Source: Candidatus Methylobacter oryzae (GTDB lineage: Bacteria; Pseudomonadota; Gammaproteobacteria; Methylococcales; Methylomonadaceae). From it: a DNA stretch of 64,000 bases. Shown here piece by piece: positions 39,397 to 48,104 of this stretch (position 1 is the stretch's first letter; each line of letters opens with the position of its first letter). The stretch lies in the NCBI RefSeq assembly GCF_003994235.2, contig NZ_RYFG02000107.1, positions 1 through 64,000 on the forward strand. Reading direction: 5' to 3'. The notes beneath the pieces were generated by a model, which was given only the letters and a program-made list of their open reading frames with translations, searched no databases and was not told the origin of the DNA. Made by a program: the position numbers and the translations under genes.

Positions 39397-40334
39397 CATC
39401 GATCAATCTGCCGCTCAGTGTGCAAATCGCTTTTGCCGGCATCGCCTTGATGTTGTGTATCGCCAGCTGCCTGTCGATTACGCTGCAACACCGCAGGCCC
39501 GAATGCGACTACAGCGAGTTACGCCAGCGTGTCAGGACTTGGTGGATCATCGTTGCTGTGTTTGCAGTGGCCGTGCTGATTAATCGCGCCACCTCGGTGA
39601 TCGTACTGGGCCTGATCAGCTTTTTGGCGTTCAAGGAATATTTATCCCTGATTCCGACCCGGCGCGCCGATCACCGGGTGTTGTTTTGGGCTTATTTGGC
39701 AATTCCCGTGCAATATTATTGGGTATGGGCGGGCTGGTACGGCCTGTTCATCATCTTTATTCCAATTTATGTCTTTTTATGGCTACCGATGCGCATGATA
39801 TTGATCGGCGAAACCCAAGGTTTTCTGCGCGCCATCGGCACCTTGCATTGGGGCTTGATGATTTGCGTGTTCAGCCTCAGCCACATGGCCTTCATGCTGG
39901 TCTTGCCGGCGGAGAACAATCCGGGCGGCGGTTCGATGGGTATATTGATTTACCTGATCTTTTTAACCGAGATCAACGATGTCGCCCAATACCTGTGGGG
40001 CAAAAGCCTGGGTAAGCGCAAAATCGTGCCGAAAGTCAGCCCCAACAAAACCTTCGCCGGTTTTTGGGGCGGGGTATTGAGCACGGCGGTCCTGGCGGTG
40101 CTGCTGGCGCCGTGGCTGACGCCGCTGACTCGCATCGAAGCCTTGGGCGCCGGCCTATTGATCGGGGTGGCCGGCTTCGTCGGCGACGTAACAATTTCGG
40201 CCTTGAAACGTGACCTCGGCGTTAAGAACAGCGGTAGCCTACTGCCCGGCCATGGCGGTATCCTCGATCGTCTGGATAGCCTGACCTACACCGCTCCGCT
40301 GTTTTTCCACTACGTCTATTTCCTGCATTATTGA
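39393..40334 (+). CDS. CDP-diacylglycerol synthase-like protein (CdsA/YnbB family)
   Basis: Makes CDP-diacylglycerol from phosphatidic acid and CTP. 313 residues with about eight membrane helices and the signature 'GDVTISALKRDLGVKNSGSLLPGHGGILDRLDSL' in the C-terminal region. Overlaps the phosphatidyltransferase by 4 bp, so it likely supplies its substrate. This is a second copy type (YnbB-like), not the housekeeping cdsA beside dxr and ispU. Confidence 0.9.
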   Translation: MTSINLPLSVQIAFAGIALMLCIASCLSITLQHRRPECDYSELRQRVRTWWIIVAVFAVAVLINRATSVIVLGLISFLAFKEYLSLIPTRRADHRVLFWAYLAIPVQYYWVWAGWYGLFIIFIPIYVFLWLPMRMILIGETQGFLRAIGTLHWGLMICVFSLSHMAFMLVLPAENNPGGGSMGILIYLIFLTEINDVAQYLWGKSLGKRKIVPKVSPNKTFAGFWGGVLSTAVLAVLLAPWLTPLTRIEALGAGLLIGVAGFVGDVTISALKRDLGVKNSGSLLPGHGGILDRLDSLTYTAPLFFHYVYFLHY

Positions 40335-40342
40335 AGGTTCAA

Positions 40343-40981
40343 ATGCTGCGCCGCCTATTTTATCTGCTGCTGGTCAAACCTTTGGTATTGTTCCTGATTG
40401 GCCTGAACGTGCGCGGCCGGGAACATTTGCCAAACTCCGGGCCGGCCATCGTGGTTGCCAATCACAATAGCCACCTGGACACTTTGGTGTTGATGTCTCT
40501 ATTTCCGCAAGCGCTGATCCCCCAGGTGCATCCGGTCGCTGCGGCGGACTATTTCTGCCGCAATCGCTGGTTGAAAGCGTTTGCATTAAACATCGTCGGT
40601 ATCATACCGATAGACCGCCGGCCCTCGGCTCGGGACGGCGATACGCTGGCGCCGCTGTTAACCGCGCTGGATCAGGGAAAAATTCTGATCCTGTTTCCGG
40701 AAGGCACCCGCGGCCAACCGGAACGGCGCGGCAAATTCAAAAGCGGCGTCGCTCACCTGTTAAGCAAGCGTCCGGACGTTCCCATTACCCCGGTATTTTT
40801 TAGCGGTCTGGGCAAGTGTTTACCCAAGGGCGAGTTTGTGCTGGTACCTTTTTTCGTCGATGTCTTTATCGCCCCGGCCATTGCTTGGAACGGGAGACGT
40901 CAAGGCTTTATGGAGGTGTTGGAACAGGCATTCGATGCCCTGCAAATCAGTGCCGATAAGCCGGGCTGCGATCAGGGATAG
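40343..40981 (+). CDS. 1-acyl-glycerol-3-phosphate acyltransferase (PlsC family)
   Basis: 212 residues. The acyltransferase motif H-x4-D is in 'NHNSHLDTLVLMSLFP', with 'FPEGTRGQPERRGKFKSGVA' as the second block. ATG at 40343 has GAAGG 6 bases upstream; the preceding TTG at 40331 is less likely. The gene starts 9 bp after the CdsA-like stop. With the two upstream genes it could form a small phosphatidic acid to phospholipid pathway. Confidence 0.9.
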   Translation: MLRRLFYLLLVKPLVLFLIGLNVRGREHLPNSGPAIVVANHNSHLDTLVLMSLFPQALIPQVHPVAAADYFCRNRWLKAFALNIVGIIPIDRRPSARDGDTLAPLLTALDQGKILILFPEGTRGQPERRGKFKSGVAHLLSKRPDVPITPVFFSGLGKCLPKGEFVLVPFFVDVFIAPAIAWNGRRQGFMEVLEQAFDALQISADKPGCDQG

Positions 40982-41030
40982 CCGGGGAGGTTGGGCAACG
41001 CTTTTTTGCCAACATTATCGCGTGACCACT

Positions 41031-41061
41031 ATTGGGCAAACGATAAGACTGTTTGCCCAAT
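41031..41061. terminator. Hairpin after the phospholipid operon
   Basis: 11-bp perfect arms ATTGGGCAAAC / GTTTGCCCAAT with a 9-base loop. It stands 50 bp after the PlsC-type stop. There is no T run, so it is a weak or Rho-assisted terminator, or a repeat. Confidence 0.45.
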
Positions 41062-41108
41062 CTATATAAACTGACCTTACAATTTCACTGCAAGTTTTTT
41101 GTCCAGCA

Positions 41109-41449
41109 TTAATAGTTTAATGCTGTGGCCGTGGCGGCGATTATCGCATCGGATAATTTGACGCGGTGTTGATATCTAAATTGTATCGTTAAATCTTCAA
41201 TCAACGGATTAATCGCTAAATGCGTCATCCGCTCCAATAGACGGTTGATGGCTTTAGGCAATTCGAAAGGTTCCGATTCATCTTCCATGGCTATTAAAGT
41301 ATCGTGCACGAACTCGATGGGCAAGTCCGGATTGTCCAGTGCGGCACGGCCTATTTGGGCTCAGTAGGATGCTTGTTGCGGCACTCGGCTTTGGCTCGCG
41401 CCTTGGCGGTTTCGTAGAGCGCATCGTCGATGCGGATGGAAATGCTCAT
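41109..41449 (-). pseudogene. Broken toxin-antitoxin relic (ParD-like + PIN)
   Basis: The antitoxin start reads 'MSISIRIDDALYETAKARAKAECR' (ATG at 41449), then loses frame ('NKHPTEPK' and a stop). The expected continuation resumes in another frame as 'GRAALDNPDLPIEFVHDTLIAM' (about 41334-41267). This flows into a PIN-toxin end, 'YQHRVKLSDAIIAATATALNY', where 'LSDAIIAATA' is the PIN signature, then stops about 15 residues early. So antitoxin is frameshifted and toxin lacks most of its N-terminal half. A decayed type II system, not active. Confidence 0.7.
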
Positions 41450-41601
41450 TTTTTCCTCCAGGTACAGAGTTACCGCAAATGTAGTACAGCGGGCGTCAAT
41501 CTTGCCGCGCAAGGTTAAATTAAACAGATTACCCCACGCTAAGCCATTGTTTGTGCTCCACGTTGTCAACATAAGTTACTGTTCTGCTTTAATGTGATGC
41601 A

Positions 41602-41628
41602 GTTTATCCACAAAATCTGTGGATAAAC
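41602..41628. promoter_or_regulatory. Inverted pair of perfect DnaA boxes
   Basis: Palindrome GTTTATCCACA-AAATC-TGTGGATAAAC. Each arm contains the full consensus DnaA box TTATCCACA (41604-41612 on plus, 41618-41626 on minus). They lie in a 357-bp gene-free stretch between the toxin-antitoxin relic and a lipoprotein gene. Two opposed consensus boxes are unlikely to be chance. It could be a DnaA-titration site or a remnant of a plasmid-like origin. Confidence 0.6.
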
Positions 41629-41735
41629 TTGTGGTTGACCTATGGCTTGTAGGTATAACTACTTATCTCAACAGGCGTTTTTGTTAAAACGGCTAAAAAT
41701 TGGCCACTCCGGCCGGTGAGCGCCGTGATACGTAT

Positions 41736-41779
41736 CTTCCGATATTGACTGTGCCGCCGGGCACGGTCAATATCGGAAG
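41736..41779. repeat. Hairpin with 20-bp arms
   Basis: Arms CTTCCGATATTGACTGTGCC and GGCACGGTCAATATCGGAAG, with loop GCCG, pair at all positions if one G-T pair is allowed. It ends 28 bp before the YceK-like ATG. No T run follows, so it is not a usual terminator and may affect leader mRNA of the lipoprotein gene. Confidence 0.7.
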
Positions 41780-41806
41780 TCTCCGTTGGTTTGCCGGGAA
41801 AAATCT

Positions 41807-42124
41807 ATGAAGTCTGCGATTGGACGATGGATAACGGTTATTTTTATCAGCTTGGTCATGCTGGGTTGTTCAAGCATACGCGCCAGAACTGAAACTCCTG
41901 ATGAGAAGTGGCAGGTTTATCCCGGTATTCGGCGGGACGTAAAAGATGCGGACGTGATATTCAGCGGCAAAAGTTCGGACCCAGTCTGGGCTAAAGGGAT
42001 GGTGACGACGATGCTGGTTTTAGACTTGCCGTTATCGGCCGTATTCGATACGGTGGCAATGCCTTATGACTTGTATCGGATTTATGTGCCGAAGCATCCT
42101 GATGAGGACGCTGAAAAAGAGTAG
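41807..42124 (+). CDS. YceK/YidQ-family lipoprotein
   Basis: Outer- or inner-membrane lipoprotein of 105 residues. Signal peptide with lipobox 'VMLGC', then 'WQVYPGIRRDVK', and the family's closing pattern 'LDLPLSAVFDTVAMPYDLYRIY'. ATG at 41807 is preferred to TTG at 41786. Function of the family is unknown. It stands alone between two repeat-rich stretches, and the 44-bp hairpin lies directly upstream. Confidence 0.85.
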   Translation: MKSAIGRWITVIFISLVMLGCSSIRARTETPDEKWQVYPGIRRDVKDADVIFSGKSSDPVWAKGMVTTMLVLDLPLSAVFDTVAMPYDLYRIYVPKHPDEDAEKE

Positions 42125-42469
42125 CGTAATCCGGCCCATTAGGATGCTAGGCAAAATCTGCTGGGCTTGTTAGCGAATAGGGCGTTTTCTACGCTGGATT
42201 AGACCTTCCAGGTTTTTCGACTGCCATGGATGGCGGAAGTGCTGGAGCGGCCGGGAGCGGCTCCAGTAAAAACCTGGAAGGTCTGCCCACTTTGCTTTTT
42301 TCCTCACGCCAGGGTTCGAGTGGCAATCGCGATCCGGATTGCCCAAATGAAACTTGATGGACCGGTTTAACCGCCGCAAGTTTTCTCAAGTTGTTCGGAA
42401 AGACTTTTCTCCATATTCCCGCCTAGCTGCTAAAATACGCCCATTTTTTAACTGCCCAAGAATTGAAAA
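42125..42469. other. Spacer with the long palindromic element
   Basis: 345 bp before tex. It holds the 84-bp element at 42201-42284. The last 100 bp are AT-leaning and should include the tex promoter; no clear boxes placed. No gene. Confidence 0.5.
42201..42284. repeat. 84-bp palindromic element with AGACCTTCCAGG ends
   Basis: Outer 17-bp arms AGACCTTCCAGGTTTTT / AAAAACCTGGAAGGTCT are perfect. Inside lies CGACTGCCATGGATGGCGG (also at 35322) and a hairpin CTGGAGC...GCTCCAG. The bare 33-bp palindrome at 36028 looks like the same ends without the cargo. Small, structured and non-coding. Confidence 0.85.
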
Positions 42470-44758
42470 ATGGATGTAATCCAACGTATTGCCGAAGAAT
42501 TAGCCGTAAACCCCAAACAAGTCAGCGCTGCTGTCGATTTGCTGGACGAGGGCGCTACCGTCCCGTTTATTTCCCGCTACCGGAAAGAAGTCACCGGCGG
42601 CCTGGACGACACGCAATTAAGATTGCTGGAAGAGCGCTTGGCGTATTTGCGCGAACTGAACGCGCGCCGCCAGGTCATCCTGGACAGTATCGCTTCGCAA
42701 GGCAAGCTGACGCCGGAGCTGGAACAAGCGATTAACGGCGCCGATACCAAGACGCTGCTCGAAGATTTATACCTGCCGTATAAGCCCAAGCGCCGCACGA
42801 AGGCGCAAATCGCCCGCGAGGCCGGGCTTGAGCCGCTAGCCGATGCGCTGTTGGACGACCGCAGCTTGGTTCCGGAGCAAGTTGCCGCAGCTTATATCGA
42901 TGCGGACAAAGGCGTTGCGGATGTTGCCGCGGCTTTGGACGGCGCACGGCAGATCATTATGGAGCGCATTTCCGAAGACGCCGAACTGTTGGCCGAGCTG
43001 CGCGAACGCATCTGGCAAAAAGGCATTGTGCATGCGACCGTTGTCAGCGGCAAGGAGCAGGAGGCAGCTAAATTCAAGGATTATTTCGATTACGAAGAAG
43101 CGATCAACAAAATCCCCTCGCACCGGGCTTTGGCGCTGTTCCGAGGGCGCAACGAAGACCTGTTGAACCTGACGCTTAAACCCGGTGCCGAGGAAAAAGA
43201 CGAACACGATCTTTGCGCGCAGTTCGTCGCCCGTCATTTGAAAGTGACCGACACGTCGAAACCGGCCGACGCCTGGTTGGCCGAAACCGCGCGTTTCGCC
43301 TGGAAAATCAAGCTGTATACGCGCATCGACCTGGATTTGAAACTCAGGCTGCGCGAAGCCGCCGAACTGGAAGCGATCCGCGTTTTCTCCGGCAATCTGA
43401 AAGACCTGCTGCTGGCCGCGCCGGCCGGCCCGAAAGCGACGATGGGCTTGGACCCCGGCATACGCACCGGCGTTAAAGTCGCCGTCGTCGATCCGACCGG
43501 CAAAGTGTTGGCGACCGACACGATTTATCCGCACGCACCGAAGAACGATTGGGACGGTTCGATTGCCAAGTTGGCGAAACTGATCCAGGCGCACAATGTC
43601 GAGCTGGTCAGCATCGGCAACGGCACCGCTTCCCGCGAAACCGACCAACTGGTCGCCGACCTGATGAAGCGGCATGCCGAGCTTAAAATCACCAAAATCA
43701 CGGTGTCGGAAGCCGGCGCGTCGGTTTATTCCGCATCGGAACTGGCGGCCAAGGAATTTCCCGGGCTGGACGTATCGTTGCGCGGCGCGGTTTCGATTGC
43801 GCGGCGCTTGCAGGACCCGCTGGCCGAGCTGGTCAAGATCGATCCGAAATCGATCGGCGTCGGCCAATACCAGCACGACGTGAACCAAGTTCAGTTAGCC
43901 AAAGGGCTCGATACCGTGGTTGAAGACTGCGTGAACGCGGTCGGCGTCGACGTGAATACCGCATCGGCATCTCTGCTTAAACAAGTATCCGGCCTGTCCG
44001 CCAGCATCAGCGAAAACATCGTCGCGTTCCGCAATGAAAACGGCCCGTTCGTCAACCGCAAGCAATTGAAAAAAGTGCCGCGCCTGGGCGACAAGGCTTA
44101 CGAGCAGGCGGCAGGATTCCTGCGCATTATGAACGGCGACAATCCGTTGGATGCGTCGGCGGTGCATCCGGAAGCGTATCCGGTCGTCGAGGCGATTATC
44201 GGCAGCACCGGCAAGTCGATCCGCGACCTGATCGGCCAAAGTCAGTTCCTGCGTAGCCTGAATCCGGCCAATTACACCGACGAGCATTTCGGTTTGCCGA
44301 CCGTGACCGACATTTTGCAGGAGCTGGAAAAGCCGGGCCGCGACCCTCGGCCGGAGTTCAAGAGCGTCGAATTCAAAGCAGGCATCGAGAAAATCACCGA
44401 CCTTGAAGTCGGCATGAAGCTGGACGGCGTCGTGACCAACGTCGCCAATTTCGGCGCGTTTGTCGACATCGGCGTGCACCAGGACGGCTTGGTGCATATT
44501 TCCCATTTGTCGGATAATTTTGTCAAAGACCCGCGGGATGCGGTTAAAACCGGCGAGATGGTCAAAGTGACGGTACTGGAGGTCGATGTCGAGCGCAAAC
44601 GCATTTCGCTGTCGATGAAAAGCAATCCTGAGTTGGGCGATGCCCGGCCCGAACGCAACAGCCAAAAGCCGGCCGCGCATAAGCCCAAGCTGCAGCAGCA
44701 GGCTCCGGTGCAAGGCTCAATGGCTAGCGCGTTTGCCAAGGCGCGGATCGGTAAATAA
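42470..44758 (+). CDS. tex: Tex-family transcription accessory protein
   Basis: RNA-binding protein of 762 residues, the usual length. Order: Tex N-terminal helix-rich domain, YqgF-like nuclease fold ('[16 protein letters not shown]', about residue 325), helix-hairpin-helix ('[15 protein letters not shown]', '[11 protein letters not shown]') and C-terminal S1 domain ('[32 protein letters not shown]', about 650). Needed for tolerance of stress and for expression of some genes in other bacteria; exact target unknown. Confidence 0.97.
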   Translation: MDVIQRIAEELAVNPKQVSAAVDLLDEGATVPFISRYRKEVTGGLDDTQLRLLEERLAYLRELNARRQVILDSIASQGKLTPELEQAINGADTKTLLEDLYLPYKPKRRTKAQIAREAGLEPLADALLDDRSLVPEQVAAAYIDADKGVADVAAALDGARQIIMERISEDAELLAELRERIWQKGIVHATVVSGKEQEAAKFKDYFDYEEAINKIPSHRALALFRGRNEDLLNLTLKPGAEEKDEHDLCAQFVARHLKVTDTSKPADAWLAETARFAWKIKLYTRIDLDLKLRLREAAELEAIRVFSGNLKDLLLAAPAGPKATMGLDPGIRTGVKVAVVDPTGKVLATDTIYPHAPKNDWDGSIAKLAKLIQAHNVELVSIGNGTASRETDQLVADLMKRHAELKITKITVSEAGASVYSASELAAKEFPGLDVSLRGAVSIARRLQDPLAELVKIDPKSIGVGQYQHDVNQVQLAKGLDTVVEDCVNAVGVDVNTASASLLKQVSGLSASISENIVAFRNENGPFVNRKQLKKVPRLGDKAYEQAAGFLRIMNGDNPLDASAVHPEAYPVVEAIIGSTGKSIRDLIGQSQFLRSLNPANYTDEHFGLPTVTDILQELEKPGRDPRPEFKSVEFKAGIEKITDLEVGMKLDGVVTNVANFGAFVDIGVHQDGLVHISHLSDNFVKDPRDAVKTGEMVKVTVLEVDVERKRISLSMKSNPELGDARPERNSQKPAAHKPKLQQQAPVQGSMASAFAKARIGK

Positions 44759-44812
44759 TTGCAGCTCTGCTATACTGGTTTCAATCTTTTGAACTTATTA
44801 ACAGGATTTGAT

Positions 44813-45421
44813 ATGCGCAAGCACAGTCGTTTTTTCGTTTTCCTTTTATTCAGCGGCCTGTGTGCGGCATATGCGCCTGTAACCCAGGCCGACATGCAGC
44901 AACAGGGTTACGGCAATACGACTATTGCGCCTATCATGCGGCCGCCGTATGCTGCGCGGCATCATACTTACGGCAGCAAGGTTGGTTTTAAGGCGCTGAA
45001 TGCGTTTGCGAACCTGACCACGGCCCCGCTGGAAATTCCTAAAAACATCATCAACACGACCAACAAAAGCAATATCATATACGGCGCAGTGGGCGGGCTG
45101 TTCAAGGGCTTGATCCATATGGGCGGACGCATCGGCGTAGGGGTGGCCGATTTGGTGACGATACCGTTGCCGACTCAGCCTATCGCTTATCCTCCTTATA
45201 TTTGGGAGGATTTTGACGTGGACACCTCGTATGGGCCGGTTTTCCGTTTGGATAGCGATTACGAAGAAGATGCGCCTGTTGTGCAGGCTCCCGCGCCGAA
45301 GCCGGTTGTTGCGCTCCCGGTAGTACAGCCCAAGCCGCAACCGATTGACGCTTCTAAGCAATTCCGCATCGAAACCAACCATAACTTGGATCAGATGTTC
45401 AAAAAGGAAATGAAGAAATAA
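44813..45421 (+). CDS. Exosortase system-associated TIGR04073 family protein
   Basis: 202 residues with a signal peptide (cleavage near TQA-DM) and the family core 'FKALNAFANLTTAPLEIPKNI', 'GGLFKGLIHMGGRIGVGVADLVTIPLP' and 'YIWEDFDVDTSYGP'. The family is linked by gene-content profiles to exosortase/EPS systems. ATG at 44813 is preferred to an earlier TTG. It is followed by a proline-rich tail and an intrinsic terminator. Confidence 0.8.
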   Translation: MRKHSRFFVFLLFSGLCAAYAPVTQADMQQQGYGNTTIAPIMRPPYAARHHTYGSKVGFKALNAFANLTTAPLEIPKNIINTTNKSNIIYGAVGGLFKGLIHMGGRIGVGVADLVTIPLPTQPIAYPPYIWEDFDVDTSYGPVFRLDSDYEEDAPVVQAPAPKPVVALPVVQPKPQPIDASKQFRIETNHNLDQMFKKEMKK

Positions 45422-45440
45422 CGTATCGTTGTTGACAGCG

Positions 45441-45476
45441 AAAAAGCCCGGCAGTGGAAACTGGCCGGGCTTTTTT
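45441..45476. terminator. Bidirectional intrinsic terminator
   Basis: GC-rich stem GCCCGGC / GCCGGGC with an A5 run before and a T6 run after (45471-45476). It lies between the convergent TIGR04073 and cupin genes and can stop transcription from both. Confidence 0.9.
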
Positions 45477-45482
45477 ATGGGA

Positions 45483-45941
45483 TTAATTTTCCGCTTCAGG
45501 CAACGGCGGAGGCGTAAATTCAGGATGCGCAATGCTGAGCTTGTTGCCGACTTCGCCCATATAAAACACCAAAATCTTGACCGGGTCTTCGCCAATGTTG
45601 CGGCCGTTGTGGAGAACATTGACCGACTCGGGTAGAACGTCGCCTGGGTGAAGGATTTTAACTTCGCCGGTGGCGCGTTTTAGTTCCAGCTCGCCTTCCA
45701 TGATGTAGCCGAATACAGGCACCGGGTGTTCGTGCCAGCCGGTTTCGGCTTCCGGCGCAATCTCGACGATCAGCGCCGTAACTTCGCCTGGGCCTTTGGG
45801 ATAGATGATCGGTTTGCCGTCCCAACTGGCGGTCGTCTTTAGTAACGGGGTGATTTGGATGTTCGGATTTTCATCCAGCGCGAATGCCGCGAGCGGGCAG
45901 CAAAGCGCAATCAAGCCTAGCAGTTGGCTTTTGAAATTCAT
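45483..45941 (-). CDS. Secreted cupin-domain protein
   Basis: 152 residues from ATG at 45941 with a signal peptide (cleavage near AFA-LD). The cupin metal block 'ETGWHEHPVPVFGYIMEGELEL' (two His and a Glu) and 'LHPGDVLPE' with a later His ('VNVLHNGRN') are present. Role unknown; secreted cupins of this kind bind metals or small acids. 5 bp after the HIT gene, same strand, so probably co-transcribed. Confidence 0.82.
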   Translation of the reverse strand: MNFKSQLLGLIALCCPLAAFALDENPNIQITPLLKTTASWDGKPIIYPKGPGEVTALIVEIAPEAETGWHEHPVPVFGYIMEGELELKRATGEVKILHPGDVLPESVNVLHNGRNIGEDPVKILVFYMGEVGNKLSIAHPEFTPPPLPEAEN

Positions 45942-45946
45942 CGGAC

Positions 45947-46285
45947 TTAGCCCGGCGGCCAAGTCATTTGCCGGCCGCCCAGCAGGTGCAGGTGCAAATG
46001 GTAGACCGCTTGGCCGCCGTTGTGATTGCAGTTGAACAGGGTCCTGTAACCGGCTTCGGCGATGCCTTCCTGTTTAGCCAGTTCGGCCGCGGTTTGCAGC
46101 AGCTTGCCGCCCAGCGCGGCGTCGTCCAGGTCGTTCAGCGTAGCGATATGGCGTTTCGGGATAACCAGAATATGCACCGGCGCTTGGGGGCTAATGTCCC
46201 TGAACGCCAGCACGTCGTCGTCTTCAAACACTGTATCCGGCTTAATGTCGCCGGCAACCATTTTGCAAAATAAACAGTCAGTCAT
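45947..46285 (-). CDS. hinT: HIT-family nucleotide-binding protein (HinT-like)
   Basis: Purine nucleoside phosphoramidase type. 112 residues, normal for HinT. Begins 'DCLFCKMVAGDI' and ends with the catalytic triad block 'GGQAVYHLHLHLLGGRQM' (H-x-H-x-H). Cytosolic. First gene of a short minus-strand unit with the cupin. Confidence 0.94.
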   Translation of the reverse strand: MTDCLFCKMVAGDIKPDTVFEDDDVLAFRDISPQAPVHILVIPKRHIATLNDLDDAALGGKLLQTAAELAKQEGIAEAGYRTLFNCNHNGGQAVYHLHLHLLGGRQMTWPPG

Positions 46286-46632
46286 CGTTTCTCCTTTTTA
46301 TATGGGCGGCCGGAATGGCCGGAACGCTTGGTTTTAGAATATACCCTTGTTGGTTAGTTAGGGGAAGGGGTTGTGTTGGAGATGGTTATCTTGCGGAGAG
46401 ATATGCAGCTAGGGTATGGCTGGCAGCGAATGGGCGAAATCGCTATTTCATGGAGGGCAAAGTTCGGCCGGAAGCAGGCATTCAATAAAATTAAAGAAAT
46501 TTTTTTCTGATATTATTCTCCATCTATGCTGAGTTGCCAGTGGCTGGCAGCATCGCTTTAGTGATGCTTGCGGAAGAAATGTAAGATTAATTGCTTTAAT
46601 AAATTTTCGTAAAAGTTTTCAAGGAAATGTAA
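46286..46632. other. Border of the AT-rich island
   Basis: 347 bp where base composition shifts from GC-leaning to AT-rich. It contains a short inverted repeat TGCCAG-TGG-CTGGCA at about 46534-46548. No gene seen. AAGGA at the right end serves the HEAT protein. Confidence 0.5.
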
Positions 46633-48093
46633 ATGTATATGAACTATCGATTGATAATATTGTTTAAATTCTACTTGTTATTTGGAGGAATTCTGTTCAG
46701 CGCAACTAATTTCGCTCAGGAAAGTGATACTCCATTGCAAGAGAAAAAGGAGTCCGTAACTCGTGTAGAAAAAACAAGCTCAAATAATATTCATGTCGAT
46801 GAAATAGTTATAAAGAATTCTCCATCTTCTCAACCAGGAAGTCATGGAATATCAGATAGCGATTATCAAATGCTGATTACTAAGCTTTCGTTTGATGTGG
46901 AAAAAGAGATTTCAAGCTGGATAACATGGAAACTATTTTTAGGCATTATCCCAATATTCATAATTTTAGTAGGCGCTTTTTGGGCATTTATTAGCAGAAC
47001 GATTGAGAATACAGTAAAAGAAAAGGTAAATGAAAAGATAGAACCGCATGTTGATCGTTTAAAGGATAGTTCAAAGAGTTTAGATGATCAGAGAAAAGAA
47101 TTAATTGGAGAAACAGTTAAGGCTAGCACTGAAATAAAAAATACCAGAGAAACATTTGAGAAATTAAAGAATACAGGTGAAGAACTAGAAAATAAACAAA
47201 AACAGTTTCAATCAAAGATTAAAGAAGAGATTGAAAATAAAGAAAAAGAAATTGCAGAACTTAATCAGAAAACTTTAGATATAAAAAATGAGCAGAAGTC
47301 ATTTAATGAGGAATTAAAATCAAAAACAGATAATGAGATTCCGTTGCTGGAACTAAAAGCTGATGCTCTTAAGCGTGTAATTAATATAATTGATAAAGAT
47401 GGAAATGCCAAAGACCAAGTAGTGTCCAAATTTATTGAGCTTTTAGAAAGCGATGACTCAGATGTAAGGGATAAAGTTGCGGAGATTCTCCCTTGGTTTA
47501 AACCCGAATCAAGTGAAATAAATAAGGCATTCTTAGATATTTTGAAAAACAAAAATCCAGATAAAACATTTAGACCAATTTTGCTTAGTGGATTAGGGAA
47601 ATTAAGGGACGACGGCAAAACATCGACTTATCTTCTCACATTATTAGACAACATGAATGATCGCGATATACTTGCTGTCATTGGCGCACTCGGAGAGATT
47701 GGGGAGACCAGTGAAATTGGTGAAATAAATATCACTAAAATACCTGAAGAAGAGAAAGAATTAATTATCGAAAAATTAATATTAGTTTTAAATGATGACT
47801 TAGATAACAAAGAGTTTTCAAAAGAAGCCAATATTAACGCATCAGATGTAAAAGGAGCTATAGCGCTCGCATTATCTTATTACCGCAAAAAAGCAGTAAG
47901 TTCGGTGAGAGATTTAATTAAGTTGTTGGAAGATCAAAAACCAGAGACTCGCATAAATGCAGTCATCGCACTAGGACGAATTGGAGATAAAAGCGCTATA
48001 CAAGCACTTGAAAAATTGAAAAATAATGAAGACACATGGGATGAATTAAAGGAGGAGGCTCTTAAAGCAATAGAGGAAATTTCGAGATCATAG
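46633..48093 (+). CDS. Membrane-anchored coiled-coil HEAT-repeat protein
   Basis: 486 residues: signal or first helix (about 5-27), a second helix (about 98-120), a Lys/Glu-rich coiled coil (about 125-215) and C-terminal HEAT-like repeats ('VVSKFIELLESDDSDVRDKVAEIL', 'VIALGRIGDKSAIQALEKL'). No enzyme motifs. Codon use is strongly AT-rich (AAA, GAA, ATA, TTA) unlike its flanks, pointing to recent transfer. It converges on the RiPP operon and may be a passenger or a partner; nothing in the sequence links it to peptide making. AAGGA precedes the ATG. Confidence 0.75.
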   Translation: MYMNYRLIILFKFYLLFGGILFSATNFAQESDTPLQEKKESVTRVEKTSSNNIHVDEIVIKNSPSSQPGSHGISDSDYQMLITKLSFDVEKEISSWITWKLFLGIIPIFIILVGAFWAFISRTIENTVKEKVNEKIEPHVDRLKDSSKSLDDQRKELIGETVKASTEIKNTRETFEKLKNTGEELENKQKQFQSKIKEEIENKEKEIAELNQKTLDIKNEQKSFNEELKSKTDNEIPLLELKADALKRVINIIDKDGNAKDQVVSKFIELLESDDSDVRDKVAEILPWFKPESSEINKAFLDILKNKNPDKTFRPILLSGLGKLRDDGKTSTYLLTLLDNMNDRDILAVIGALGEIGETSEIGEINITKIPEEEKELIIEKLILVLNDDLDNKEFSKEANINASDVKGAIALALSYYRKKAVSSVRDLIKLLEDQKPETRINAVIALGRIGDKSAIQALEKLKNNEDTWDELKEEALKAIEEISRS

Positions 48094-48104
48094 AACTGCA
48101 TGGT

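Larger units (their letters stand above)
41450..41806. other. Gene-free stretch with DnaA boxes and a long hairpin
   Basis: 357 bp between the toxin-antitoxin relic and the YceK-like gene. It carries the DnaA-box palindrome (41602-41628) and a 20-bp-arm hairpin (41736-41779). No credible gene. Confidence 0.6.

Noticed and set aside
42836-43888. 350-codon minus-strand reading opposite tex
   Set aside because: A shadow of a GC-rich gene: His/Arg/Asp/Gln-rich composition, no domain, and tex is certain on the other strand.
43895-44713. 272-codon minus-strand reading opposite tex
   Set aside because: Same reason as above; the plus-strand helix-hairpin-helix and S1 domains of tex lie here.
44846-45619. 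257-codon minus-strand reading opposite the TIGR04073 gene
   Set aside because: It crosses a clear terminator and overlaps two real genes; basic, low-complexity composition.
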